Source: JAVBOW01 sp031550125 (GTDB lineage: Bacteria; Bacteroidota; Bacteroidia; Bacteroidales; Rikenellaceae). From it: a DNA stretch of 64,000 bases. The position numbers and the translations under genes are program-made. The stretch is from contig JAVBOW010000017.1 of NCBI GenBank assembly GCA_031550125.1, positions 45,291 to 109,290 of the forward strand, given 5' to 3'. Within the stretch, counting starts at the first letter, position 1; every line of letters begins with the position of its first letter. This document shows, piece after piece, positions 18,601-29,729 of the stretch. Under the pieces are notes generated by a model. That model was not told the DNA's origin. It worked only from the letters and a program-made list of their open reading frames with translations, and searched no databases.

Positions 18601-19584
18601 ATGAAAATAAGAACCGTACTCCTTCTTGCTGCATTGCTGTACCTTGCCGCATGCGATCCGTCGGCTTATTACAAACCGTCGTCCGACCCACTGCAATCGT
18701 GGAACGACGGCGGGGTCAAATCCGCCATAATCGAATACGTTATGGCGGTGACGGATCCGCAATCGGAAGATTTCATCCCGCAGTCCGACCGTATTGCCGT
18801 ATTTGATAACGACGGTACGCTTGTGGCGGAGAAACCTGTGTTGCAAGTGGAATTCGCGGTCTTTACGGCGCGTAAAATGATTGCCGAAGATCCCAGGACG
18901 GCCCTTGAGCAACCTTTCAGGGCTATTGCGGGAAACGATATGGAGTACCTTTCCTCGTTGTCGCTGCGCGAGTCTTTCGCTTTTTCCTGCATGCCCATGA
19001 ACGGACTTACACCCGAGGCTTACGCCGCCAAAGTGAATGAGTTCCTCGATTACGGCGTCTATCCGGGCCTGAGTTGCCCCATCAGCGCCACGCGTTATAA
19101 GCCCCAACTCGAACTGATCGAATATCTCCACCGGAACGGCTTCACTGTCTATATCTGTACCGGCAGTACTGCCGATTTCGTTATGGCTCTGAGCGAACGG
19201 CTTTTCGGGATAGATCCTTCGCATGTGATAGGTTCGCGAAACCGTAACCGGTTCGTCGATTCGGTCGGCGTGGCTGCGGTCTACCTTTCAGACGAAATGG
19301 AGATGCTAAATAACAAGGCTTTAAAACCACTCAACATACACTACGCCGTGGGCCGCCGCCCGGTGCTGGCCTGCGGTAACGAGGGTGGCGCGGGCGACGT
19401 CGACATGTTGCGTTACAGCCAGGGAAGTTCCTATCGCAGCCTGCAGCTCATTGTCAATCACGACGATGCGCGCCGCGAATTCGAATATTCCGAAGATCCG
19501 GACGTTTCGCTCGACATGGCTCGCCGATATGGCTGGCAAATAATAAGCATAAAGGAGGATTGGAAAACCGTTTTTGCAGATTAG
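18601..19584 (+). CDS. HAD-superfamily phosphatase lipoprotein
   Basis: A 327-residue exported protein with a lipoprotein signal (LLYLAAC, Cys at residue 18). HAD motif I is IAVFDNDGTLV, with the nucleophilic aspartate; a motif II threonine/serine lies in VYICTGSTADFV, and acidic motif IV residues in LACGNEGGAGDVDML. Related proteins are called haloacid dehalogenase-like or phosphoserine-phosphatase-like hydrolases; the substrate is unknown. ATG 18601 is chosen because the frame upstream lies across the promoter. Its envelope location suggests scavenging of phosphate esters, which is inference. Confidence 0.83.
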   Translation: MKIRTVLLLAALLYLAACDPSAYYKPSSDPLQSWNDGGVKSAIIEYVMAVTDPQSEDFIPQSDRIAVFDNDGTLVAEKPVLQVEFAVFTARKMIAEDPRTALEQPFRAIAGNDMEYLSSLSLRESFAFSCMPMNGLTPEAYAAKVNEFLDYGVYPGLSCPISATRYKPQLELIEYLHRNGFTVYICTGSTADFVMALSERLFGIDPSHVIGSRNRNRFVDSVGVAAVYLSDEMEMLNNKALKPLNIHYAVGRRPVLACGNEGGAGDVDMLRYSQGSSYRSLQLIVNHDDARREFEYSEDPDVSLDMARRYGWQIISIKEDWKTVFAD

Positions 19585-19636
19585 CTAAACTTGCGGTGAA
19601 GAGCCTTAAAGAACCGAAAATAGATTGTCGCAGATA

Positions 19637-22087
19637 ATGAAGAAGCTTTTTATTGAGTTGCTGGCGATAGCCATATTGCCTTGCATATTTGTTGGTTGCG
19701 GAGGCGATAAGCCGGGCGAGGGCTACCCCGTGGTTGTATTGGGTTGTACGGACAACCTCACGAGTCCCGACGACGATATGTCCGTCGATCTGAAAACCGT
19801 CGCCGGGCAGACTTTCTCGTGGACCGCCCCGTCCTATAACGGCAGGGATGCCATATCTTACGAATTGCTGCTCGATCTCGGGCAGGGCGATTTTTCCGAT
19901 CCGTTGCATATAGCCGGGTCGTCTTTGGCGGAAATAACGCTTGCCGCGTCCCAACTCGACGACATCGCTTTCGAGGCGGGGGCGTTGCCCGGCGGCGAGG
20001 TGGCGCTTAAATGGGCCGTGCGGGCCTCGGCCGGCAGTTTGTCGTCGCTCTCTTCCGCGCCGCGGCGGCTCACGCTTTTGCGCGCCGTGGATGACGATCC
20101 CGTCAGACTTGCGCCGGTGGCTGCGTTCAAAACCCCCGCCGCCGACGCCTCGGCCGATCTGAAAACGGCGGACGAGCTTGTGTTCGAGTGGGATGCGGCA
20201 AGTTATAACGGCTCCGAAACGCTCTTGTACGAGGTGTTGTTTTCCGTCTCCGCAGGAGATTTTTCACATCCCGTCCACGTAGAACCTTCCACGTCCGTCC
20301 GCATTGCGCTTTCCCGCCGGACGCTCGACGCCATAGCCGTGGCGGCCGGAGCCGGTTCTGAAGACCAGGCGACGTTGTGGTGGACGGTACGGGCCAGGGC
20401 CGGATCGGACGCCGTCCTGTCGTCGCGCACACGTAAACTCACGTTACTCCGGGCGATGGAAACGTACAGTTTCGCCGAGGGCGAAAATATTTGCATTTCC
20501 GGCGCAGGCTCCGAGGAGGGGCAGCAATTCAAACTTACGGCCGGCGCTCCCGTGTACGAGCTCTACACTTGGCTTGAGGCCGCCAAACCATACTGTTTTT
20601 ATTCGGGGCAGGGAGACGGCAAGAGGATATTCTCTTTCGCCGCCGACGGTGTCCGTTTCAAGGAGACCACAGGCAAATCTACCGTTGGCGCAACGGTTGG
20701 CTCTTCGGGCGTTTACCGCATAAGGCTCGATTTCGCCGTCAACAGGGCCGTCGTGCAGCCGGTGGAGAAGGCCGCCATGCGCATAAGCTGGACATTGAAA
20801 GAGACCGCTTTCGTCTATTCCGCCCGCGGGGTGTGGAAACTGGAAAACTATAACGTGGCCCTGCCCGCCACTGGATCTGGTTTCGACGAGCGCTACAAAA
20901 TAATCTTCACCGTGGACGGCCAGGCCGAACATTGGGGGCAGCTCGGTCCGGTTTTCGGACAGCGTCCCGCCATCACACGAGAGGGCTATCGCGATATGGC
21001 CCCCACCGAAACGGGACAGTGGGCCGGCAGCCAGTTCAAATTCCCGAAAGAGCTGTGCGACGCCAACGACCTTAGCCTTTGGTACACCGATATAATCCTT
21101 TCGATGACGGCGGAGAAGAACTATACCCACGATTTCGTGAACTGCCGGGCAGTGGAGAAGGAGACGGTAAAATACGCCAACCCTCTGTTTACCGACTACG
21201 GCCTTCCCGATCCCGACGTGATAAGGGCCGACGACGGCAAATTCTACCTCTACGCCACCGAATCCACCGACGCGTCGTCGAAAAACGTCCCCGTCATGCG
21301 CTCCTCCGACCTTGTCTCGTGGAGCAAGGCCGGGACCGTATTCACCAACGCCACCCACCCGCAGATAACCAATCAGGCCGGAGCGCGCGTCTGGGCTCCT
21401 ACGGTGAGCAGGGTAGGTGGCCTTTACGTTATCTACTATTCCCAACCAGGCAACAACTACAAGCACGCGATAGGCGTGGCCACCTCGGCTAATCCCGAAG
21501 GACCCTTTACCGACAGGGGCAAGCTGATAGACAGCAACGAACAGGGGGTGGACATATCGATAGACGCCTACCTCTATCAGGAGGATGGCCGCAACTACCT
21601 GTTTTGGGGCAGTTTCCGCAAGATAAGCGTCATAGAACTTACGGCGGACGGGCTGTCCATCAAGCCCGGCGAGGTACGCAAGGAGGTGGCCGGGGGACAG
21701 TACGAGGCCAGCTACGTCATCAAACGCGACGGCTATTACTACCTTATAGTCTCCACGGGCGATTACGCCAAGAACGGCACCTATAAACTGGTTGCGGGGC
21801 GCTCCCGAAACATAGCCGGACCCTATGTCAACAAGGCGGGAAAGGATATGATGAAGGTCAACCACGAGATAATGCTGCAGGGCAATGCCGCTTTCACCTC
21901 GCCTGGCCACTGTTCGCGCATCATTACCGACGACCTGGGCCGCGACTGGATACTCTACCACGCTTATCCTGCGGACAAAAACTTCCGTTGCCTGATGCTC
22001 GACATGGTAAACTGGGTGGACGGCTGGCCGGTGGTTTCCGACGGTTATCCGTCGTCCGCTTCCTACGCGGCCCCTAAATTCGACTGA
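19637..22087 (+). CDS. SusE-like lipoprotein fused to GH43 glycoside hydrolase
   Basis: An 816-residue lipoprotein (lipobox IFVGC). Two tandem SusE-type beta-sandwiches occupy about residues 30-145 and 150-270; both end in the same RxLTLLRA signature and contain FSWTAPSYNG / FEWDAASYNG. A SusE/F-like starch-binding region follows (270-500). The last 310 residues are a five-bladed GH43 domain: catalytic base Asp in GLPDPDVIRA, modulating Asp in DISIDAYLYQ, acid Glu in GGQYEASYVI, suggesting arabinan- or xylan-type activity. Combining glycan-binding SusE modules with a catalytic domain in one surface protein is unusual. ATG 19637 is chosen over TTG 19625. Sulfatase and peptidase genes follow. 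Confidence 0.82.
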   Translation: MKKLFIELLAIAILPCIFVGCGGDKPGEGYPVVVLGCTDNLTSPDDDMSVDLKTVAGQTFSWTAPSYNGRDAISYELLLDLGQGDFSDPLHIAGSSLAEITLAASQLDDIAFEAGALPGGEVALKWAVRASAGSLSSLSSAPRRLTLLRAVDDDPVRLAPVAAFKTPAADASADLKTADELVFEWDAASYNGSETLLYEVLFSVSAGDFSHPVHVEPSTSVRIALSRRTLDAIAVAAGAGSEDQATLWWTVRARAGSDAVLSSRTRKLTLLRAMETYSFAEGENICISGAGSEEGQQFKLTAGAPVYELYTWLEAAKPYCFYSGQGDGKRIFSFAADGVRFKETTGKSTVGATVGSSGVYRIRLDFAVNRAVVQPVEKAAMRISWTLKETAFVYSARGVWKLENYNVALPATGSGFDERYKIIFTVDGQAEHWGQLGPVFGQRPAITREGYRDMAPTETGQWAGSQFKFPKELCDANDLSLWYTDIILSMTAEKNYTHDFVNCRAVEKETVKYANPLFTDYGLPDPDVIRADDGKFYLYATESTDASSKNVPVMRSSDLVSWSKAGTVFTNATHPQITNQAGARVWAPTVSRVGGLYVIYYSQPGNNYKHAIGVATSANPEGPFTDRGKLIDSNEQGVDISIDAYLYQEDGRNYLFWGSFRKISVIELTADGLSIKPGEVRKEVAGGQYEASYVIKRDGYYYLIVSTGDYAKNGTYKLVAGRSRNIAGPYVNKAGKDMMKVNHEIMLQGNAAFTSPGHCSRIITDDLGRDWILYHAYPADKNFRCLMLDMVNWVDGWPVVSDGYPSSASYAAPKFD

Positions 22088-22144
22088 CGGATTCTCTGTT
22101 TTCCCGAAAAAGTAGTTATTTTGCAACTCCGCAGATAATATTTT

Positions 22145-23686
22145 ATGAGAATACCCGACCTTACCCTTCTCTTTACCGCGTCCGCCGCGTCGTTAACCTC
22201 GTGCGGCAACGAGGCGCCTGCACATGAGCGTCCCAACGTTATAATCATCCTGGCCGACGACCTCGGCTTCGGCGACGTGAGCGCTTACGGCTCGAAAACC
22301 ATATCCACCCCGAATATCGACCGCCTTGCTTCCGGAGGCGTACGTTTCGACAACGGCTACGCCACTTCGGCCACCTCGACCCCAAGTCGTTACGCCCTGA
22401 TGACGGGAATGTATCCGTGGAAGAATTCCGGGGCTAAGATATTGCCGGGCGACGCCCCCCTTATAATATCCACCGAGCAATACACCCTGCCTCGCATGAT
22501 GCAAGGGCTGGGTTACGCCACCGGGGCGATAGGCAAATGGCACCTGGGTATGGGTGACGGCCGTACCGATTGGAACAAGCCCGTAAAACCCGGCGCGGCC
22601 GAGATAGGTTTCGACTATTCGTGCCTGATAGCCGCCACCAACGATCGCGTACCCACCGTCTACGTCGAGAACGGCGTCGTGGTGGGCCTGGAGGCGTCCG
22701 ATCCGATATATGTCGACTACGATAAGAATTTCGAAGGCGAACCTACGGCCCTTACGAATCCCGAAATGCTGCGCATGCGATGGGCGCACGGCCATAAAAA
22801 CTCCATAGTCAACGGCATTCCCCGCATAGGTTATATGAAGGGCGGCGCGAAAGCCCGCTGGGTGGACGAGGATATGGCCGATTATTTCATGGGCAAGGTC
22901 AAGGATTTCCTCTCCGTCAATAAGGATAAGCCGTTCTTCCTGTATTACGGACTCCACCAGCCCCACGTTCCACGCGCTCCGCATCCGCGCTTCGCCGGTT
23001 CCACCCCCATGGGGCCGCGCGGCGACGCCATCATGGAGGCCGACTGGTGCGTTGGCGAACTTCTCGCAACGCTCGAAAAGGAGGGTTTACTGGAGAATAC
23101 GCTGATAATCTTCTCGTCCGACAACGGACCCGTACTCAATGACGGTTATAAGGACTGCTCCGCCGAGCTGGCCGGCGCACACCGTCCGTCGGGCGGCTTG
23201 CGCGGGGGCAAATACAGCCTCTTCGACGCGGGTACGCACGTGCCGCTTTTCGTCTACTGGAAAGGACGTATAGAGCCTGCCGTGAGCGACGCCCTCTTCT
23301 GCCACCTCGATATAGCAGCCTCGCTGGCGGCCCTTACCGGATGTGACCTGCCGGAGGGACTCGACAGCGAAAACCTGCTGGATGCTATGACCGGCCGCTC
23401 CGGCGAGGGTCGCGCAGACCTTATCGTGGAAGCCCAGGGACGCATGGCCCTGCGCGAGCCCGGATGGGTGCTGCTGCCTCCGTATAAAGGCCCTGAGACC
23501 AATCTGACCGGCAACGAACTGGGCAACCTGCCCGCCTGGACTCTTTTCGACCTTGCGGGCGATCCGTCGCAATACGCCGGTGTGTCCGAAAAGTTTCCGG
23601 AGAGGGTGGAAAGTATGAAAAACCGCTTCTTAGCCCTCACGAAAGGGTATTACAGGGCCGAAGTGGAAGACGTGCCATTAAAATAA
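22145..23686 (+). CDS. S-type sulfatase (arylsulfatase family S1), exported
   Basis: A 513-residue sulfatase. The N-terminus is a lipoprotein-like signal (ASLTSC). The metal-binding aspartates are in IIILADDLGFGDV, and the formylglycine site is TSTPSRYALMTG, where the serine (not cysteine) of S-x-P-S-R marks a serine-type sulfatase; in anaerobes this needs an anSME maturase, which is not in this window. Other conserved sites are IGKWHLGMG and FSSDNGPV. It lies 57 nt after the SusE-GH43 gene and 9 nt before the prolyl oligopeptidase, suggesting a polysaccharide/glycoprotein-processing group. Confidence 0.92.
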   Translation: MRIPDLTLLFTASAASLTSCGNEAPAHERPNVIIILADDLGFGDVSAYGSKTISTPNIDRLASGGVRFDNGYATSATSTPSRYALMTGMYPWKNSGAKILPGDAPLIISTEQYTLPRMMQGLGYATGAIGKWHLGMGDGRTDWNKPVKPGAAEIGFDYSCLIAATNDRVPTVYVENGVVVGLEASDPIYVDYDKNFEGEPTALTNPEMLRMRWAHGHKNSIVNGIPRIGYMKGGAKARWVDEDMADYFMGKVKDFLSVNKDKPFFLYYGLHQPHVPRAPHPRFAGSTPMGPRGDAIMEADWCVGELLATLEKEGLLENTLIIFSSDNGPVLNDGYKDCSAELAGAHRPSGGLRGGKYSLFDAGTHVPLFVYWKGRIEPAVSDALFCHLDIAASLAALTGCDLPEGLDSENLLDAMTGRSGEGRADLIVEAQGRMALREPGWVLLPPYKGPETNLTGNELGNLPAWTLFDLAGDPSQYAGVSEKFPERVESMKNRFLALTKGYYRAEVEDVPLK

Positions 23687-23695
23687 ACCAACCAT

Positions 23696-25837
<2,142 letters not shown>

Positions 25838-27100
25838 ATGATAGTATATAAATTCGGCGGCGCGTCGGTCAATTCGGCCGACGGGGTACGCAATCTGGGC
25901 CGGATAGTCTCCACTTCGCCCGACAGGCTTTTCGTCGTTGTGTCCGCCATGGGCAAAACCACGAATGCCTTGGAGGCTGTACTCGAGCGTACCCTGGAGG
26001 GCGATACGCAGGCTGCGCTCGCCCTTTTCGGGGATATCGAATCCGGCCACCGCGCCATAACCGGCGAGCTTCTGGGCGGCGAGGCCGTTTCCGCGGCCGC
26101 CGAGTCCCTCTATGCGCAGGCTCGCGAGCTGATCGCAGGCGGAAGCCTCTCGCCCGCCGATTATGACCGTTCGTACGACGCCCTGGTGAGTTTCGGCGAG
26201 CTGATCTCGACGGCCATAATCTCGGATTACCTCGGTAAAGCGGGCATACCGAACCTTTGGGTGGATATGAGGCGGTGTTTGGTAACCGCCGGCCACCACC
26301 GCTCGGCCGACGTGCTGTCCGAAGAGTCGGCCAGGCGCTTGGCGGCCGCCACTGCCGATCCGTCGCAAGGTTTGTTCATCGGCCAGGGCTTCATCGGGGC
26401 TATGGCAGGGGGCGAACCGTCGACGTTGGGCCGCGAAGGCTCCGATTACTCCGCCGCAGTGGTTGCCAATCTGTTGGATGCCACGCATGTGACTATATGG
26501 AAAGATGTGCCGGGGATACCGAATGCCGATCCGCGCATCTTCCCGGACGCCGTACACATTCCGGAGCTGACCTATCTCGACGCCGTTGAGTTGGCTTACA
26601 GCGGGGCGCAGGTTATACATCCCAAGACCATCAAGCCGTTGCAGAATAAACATATTCCGCTCTATGTCCGTCCTTTCGCCGATCCGTCGGCTCCGGGCAG
26701 CGTGATCAAAGGAAGCATGGAGGGGACGATAGATTCTCCGGTGCTGATAGTCAAACACAGACAAGTGCTGGTGTCGATCCGTCCGCGCGATTTTTCTTTC
26801 GTTCTGGAAGACCGCCTGCTCGACATACTGCATATTTTCGAAGAGAACTCGGTTAAGGTCAATCTCATACAAACTTCGGCCGTCAACCTGAGCCTATGTG
26901 TCGACGAGTGCCGCACACTTCAGAAAGCGCTCGATATGCTGGCGCGCGATTTCCGCACGGTGTACAACGACGGCATGGAACTGCTCACCATAAGAGGTTA
27001 TACTCCCGAACTTTACAGTCAACATACGGGTGGCGGGGAAGTTTACCTGACCCAATCCACCCGTAGAATAGTAAGAATAGTTAGAAAAGCGAAAAAATGA
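25838..27100 (+). CDS. lysC: Aspartate kinase
   Basis: A 420-residue monofunctional aspartokinase, first enzyme of the aspartate pathway to lysine, threonine and methionine. The kinase motif MIVYKFGGASVNSADGV is at the N-terminus; GREGSDYSAAVVANLL and VTIWKDVPGIPNADPRIF mark the substrate site; C-terminal ACT-type regulatory sequence includes VLEDRLLDILHIFEENSVKVN, suggesting feedback control by an amino acid. The ATG immediately follows the upstream TAG with no gap, and the end overlaps the following lipoprotein gene by four bases. Confidence 0.93.
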   Translation: MIVYKFGGASVNSADGVRNLGRIVSTSPDRLFVVVSAMGKTTNALEAVLERTLEGDTQAALALFGDIESGHRAITGELLGGEAVSAAAESLYAQARELIAGGSLSPADYDRSYDALVSFGELISTAIISDYLGKAGIPNLWVDMRRCLVTAGHHRSADVLSEESARRLAAATADPSQGLFIGQGFIGAMAGGEPSTLGREGSDYSAAVVANLLDATHVTIWKDVPGIPNADPRIFPDAVHIPELTYLDAVELAYSGAQVIHPKTIKPLQNKHIPLYVRPFADPSAPGSVIKGSMEGTIDSPVLIVKHRQVLVSIRPRDFSFVLEDRLLDILHIFEENSVKVNLIQTSAVNLSLCVDECRTLQKALDMLARDFRTVYNDGMELLTIRGYTPELYSQHTGGGEVYLTQSTRRIVRIVRKAKK

Positions 27101-27675
27101 TCAGAAAAATCTTTGTACGTATCTCCCTGGTGGCCGCCATGATGGCAGCCTCATGCTCGACGCTCACCAACATGGCGTCGTTCGTCACATGCAACTACAA
27201 CCTGCAGAATGTGGTCAACCCGTCGATAGCGGGAGTCAACCTGACGGGTAAGGACGCCCTGAAACTCGACGCTGTGACTGCCCTTAAGATCACCACGGGC
27301 CTGTTGGCCGGGTCGCTGCCCCTGGCGGCCACCGTCAACGTGGGCGTGACCAACCCCAACGCGGCTGCGGCCCAGTTGGCTGGCTTGGATTGGAGTCTGT
27401 TCTTCCAGAACGTCAACATGCTCAGCGGGACTACCCAGCAGCAGATATATGTGGCTCCGAATGGCGGCCAATCCACCGTGCCTTTCAGTGTGCAGGTAGA
27501 TCTGGCGAGCCTCTTCAATAAAGACTCGCGCGACAACATGCTCCAGTTCGCCAATGGACTGATGCACTTGGGCGAAAGCACCTCCAAGGTTTCCCTGAAG
27601 ATACGTCCCGCATTCTCCATCGGCGGGCAGGTTATCCGTCCGTCGGGATATATAACCGTCAATAAAACTATCTGA
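27097..27675 (+). CDS. LEA type 2-like lipoprotein
   Basis: A 192-residue exported protein with lipobox MAASC (Cys20). The remainder is a single beta domain resembling the WHy/LEA-14 fold (NLQNVVNPSIAGVNLTG, then GSLPLAATVNVGVTNPN and VPFSVQVDLASLF). Function is unknown; such proteins are small envelope lipoproteins in Bacteroidales. The start overlaps the lysC stop by ATGA, so it is translationally coupled to an amino-acid gene although the products act in different compartments. A strong hairpin follows at 27697-27740. Confidence 0.7.
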   Translation: MIRKIFVRISLVAAMMAASCSTLTNMASFVTCNYNLQNVVNPSIAGVNLTGKDALKLDAVTALKITTGLLAGSLPLAATVNVGVTNPNAAAAQLAGLDWSLFFQNVNMLSGTTQQQIYVAPNGGQSTVPFSVQVDLASLFNKDSRDNMLQFANGLMHLGESTSKVSLKIRPAFSIGGQVIRPSGYITVNKTI

Positions 27676-27696
27676 TCCGCAAGTAGGCCGCAATGC

Positions 27697-27740
27697 TTTT
27701 GCTGCGGGCATCATTCCTGTTCAGGATGCCCGCAGCAAAA
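27697..27740 (+). terminator. Hairpin terminator after the LEA-like lipoprotein
   Basis: A perfect 16-bp inverted repeat (27697-27712 with 27725-27740) and 12-nt loop, 21 nt after the stop codon. There is no T-run after the stem, so termination efficiency is uncertain. Confidence 0.6.
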
Positions 27741-27831
27741 CGCCTGTTCGATACAACCTGTTTTTCGATCGGGTGCAAGGCCTTTCGCTTGGCGGTCATG
27801 TAACAGGTCCCAATACAAATAACGGACAGTT

Positions 27832-28398
27832 ATGCATTTGGATTTTGACAATATTGAATATCTGAAATTTGGAACGGAGCGTCAAAGGCAAGCCTATACT
27901 GTCCTCAATGATAACGAAATACTGTCAAAACTCAAATCTTTTGCCCCGCTTCTGGTCGGCACGGTTCCAATAAACATCGATATTGAAACGAGCGACCTCG
28001 ACATAATTTGCCATTGGACAGATAAGGCGGAATTCATCTCGACTCTCAATACATTATTTTGCGACCAGGTGGATTTTAGGATTATAGAGAACGGATCGGA
28101 TAATTCCGTCCTTGCCGGTTTTAGGTTACAAGATTTTGAAATAGAAATTTTTGGGCAGAATATCCCGACAAAGGAACAGTCGGCATATCGGCATATGGTA
28201 ATTGAAAACGATTTATTGGAGAGAAATGGTTCCGATTTTAGAAGTCAAATAGTCGGATTGAAAAGGCAGGGACATAAAACGGAACCTGCATTTGCCATTG
28301 CTCTTGGATTGACAGGAAATCCTTACGTCGAACTATTGAAGTTGGAGACAGGCCCTCTGCTTTCACCCGCCGGCGCAAAAGCTCCTGGCGGCAGGTAA
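27832..28398 (+). CDS. DUF4269 nucleotidyltransferase-like protein
   Basis: A 188-residue protein of the DUF4269 family. The segment GTVPINIDIETSDLDIICH near residue 43 resembles a nucleotidyltransferase-fold active site with spaced acidic residues, and DFEIEIFGQNIPTKEQSAYR follows. Enzymatic activity is unproven. The gene is clearly richer in A+T than both neighbours until about base 28345, then the composition turns G+C-rich for the last 15-18 codons (LSPAGAKAPGGR), so the natural C-terminus may have been replaced. A lone, probably acquired gene between two terminators. Confidence 0.75.
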   Translation: MHLDFDNIEYLKFGTERQRQAYTVLNDNEILSKLKSFAPLLVGTVPINIDIETSDLDIICHWTDKAEFISTLNTLFCDQVDFRIIENGSDNSVLAGFRLQDFEIEIFGQNIPTKEQSAYRHMVIENDLLERNGSDFRSQIVGLKRQGHKTEPAFAIALGLTGNPYVELLKLETGPLLSPAGAKAPGGR

Positions 28399-28412
28399 AA
28401 GAGACCGGCCTG

Positions 28413-28455
28413 AATTATGTGTTGGCCGTGCATAGCGCGCGGCCAACACATAATT
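28413..28455 (+). terminator. Hairpin after DUF4269 gene
   Basis: A perfect 16-bp inverted repeat (28413-28428 with 28440-28455) with an 11-nt loop, beginning 14 nt after the stop. No T-run on the plus strand. Confidence 0.55.
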
Positions 28456-28495
28456 GAAACTGACCCCGGTAAAAGATGTAACTCGTCACGTTATT

Positions 28496-28539
28496 ATACG
28501 CCGAGAGGCCCGGGATAGCTCCCGGGCCTCTCGGCGTAT
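28496..28539 (-). terminator. Hairpin terminator for the GH43 gene
   Basis: A perfect 20-bp inverted repeat (28496-28515 with 28520-28539) and 4-nt loop, starting 9 nt beyond the GH43 stop codon on the minus strand. The region downstream is A+T-rich but has no clear T-run. Confidence 0.6.
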
Positions 28540-28548
28540 CGTGGCGTA

Positions 28549-29643
28549 TCAGAATTTTTGCGCTTCGTCCGGGCCGGGGGTTGCGTAATGCGGGTCGGTG
28601 GCGCGGATGTAAACGTCGCCGTCGGGCAATATCTTCACCTCGAGCGGCACCAGCGTCGTCCCGGACTTGTTGATGGTCTGGGCGGTTCCTTTGAGGTTGC
28701 GTTTCTCTATGCCTGCGGGATCGAGCGGGGCCACGTCGCCGTTAAAGAACGCCGTACACCACCACTTGCCATCCTTGTCGCGGAACGGAGTGCCGTGGCC
28801 AAGGAAACGGCCAATGAAGCGGCGCTCGGTATATGGCCCGTAGATGTTGTCGGACGTGCAGTAGTAGAGGTTGTACGATCCCCCCTCCTTGCGTCCGTTG
28901 TCGGTAGACCATCCCGTCCCTATGAAGATATATTTTTCACCGATCTTCATTATGGTAGTCCCTTCGTGTCCTATCCTGTTGCGTCCTGCGGGAACTATCC
29001 TTTTGGGTTCTTCCGCCAGCCCTTTGAATCCGGGTTTGATGCGGGCTACATATCCGTCGCCCCAGGCCAGGAACCATGTGCCGTCGGTGTCCAGGAAGAG
29101 CGAAGGGTCGTGTTTCTGGTTGAATCCTGCGGGGGCGGGATTGGTCCACGGACCTTCCATTTTATCGCCCTGCGAAAGTACGAGGTTGCTGACGTTCTTG
29201 GGGCAGTGTACCATAACCCATTTGCCGTCGGCCCAGTGTATCTCGGGCGCCCAAAGAACCTCCACCTTGCCTTTTTTGAAGCCAGGGATCATGCCTTGGT
29301 ACTGCACTGTGTTTTCGAGCGAGTAGGGCGCTCCCACGTATTCCCAATCTACCAGGTTGGTGCTTTTCCATATCTGGATCGCTCCTCCTACAAGGCTCGA
29401 ATCTCCCAGGCCGGTGTTGAGGGGTTCGCTGAACTCGCGCGGGTCGCCCGGATTGGGTGTGGTCCCGGTCAGGTAATAGACGTTGTCGGGGCCGAGTACT
29501 ATGTACGGATCGCGTATCCAGCCGTCCTTTACGTGTGCGGTTTTGTGTTCTTTGAGGGCTTTGAGCGCTTCTTTGCGGTTGTCTGCGGCCCACGACGCTA
29601 TGGCCAGGACGGCGGTAATGAGTAAAAGGATCGTTTTTTTCAT
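28549..29643 (-). CDS. Secreted GH43-like glycoside hydrolase
   Basis: A 364-residue protein with a signal peptide (residues 1-19, ending SWA). The fold is the five-bladed GH43-type propeller: putative base Asp in WIRDPYIVLGPDNVYYL, modulating Asp in KHDPSLFLDTDGTWFLAWG and acid Glu in RIGHEGTTIMKIG, with VLWAPEIHW between. Substrate class (arabinose- or galactose-type linkages) cannot be set from sequence. It is monocistronic and does not share a transcript with the SusE-GH43 fusion on the other strand. Confidence 0.85.
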   Translation of the reverse strand: MKKTILLLITAVLAIASWAADNRKEALKALKEHKTAHVKDGWIRDPYIVLGPDNVYYLTGTTPNPGDPREFSEPLNTGLGDSSLVGGAIQIWKSTNLVDWEYVGAPYSLENTVQYQGMIPGFKKGKVEVLWAPEIHWADGKWVMVHCPKNVSNLVLSQGDKMEGPWTNPAPAGFNQKHDPSLFLDTDGTWFLAWGDGYVARIKPGFKGLAEEPKRIVPAGRNRIGHEGTTIMKIGEKYIFIGTGWSTDNGRKEGGSYNLYYCTSDNIYGPYTERRFIGRFLGHGTPFRDKDGKWWCTAFFNGDVAPLDPAGIEKRNLKGTAQTINKSGTTLVPLEVKILPDGDVYIRATDPHYATPGPDEAQKF

Positions 29644-29729
29644 TGCAATGGTTTATTTTAGGCAGGTTAGTTTAAGGGTGAGTTATTCCGGGATGCAATT
29701 TAACGCAAACCCCGTTAAGTTTAAGCCGG

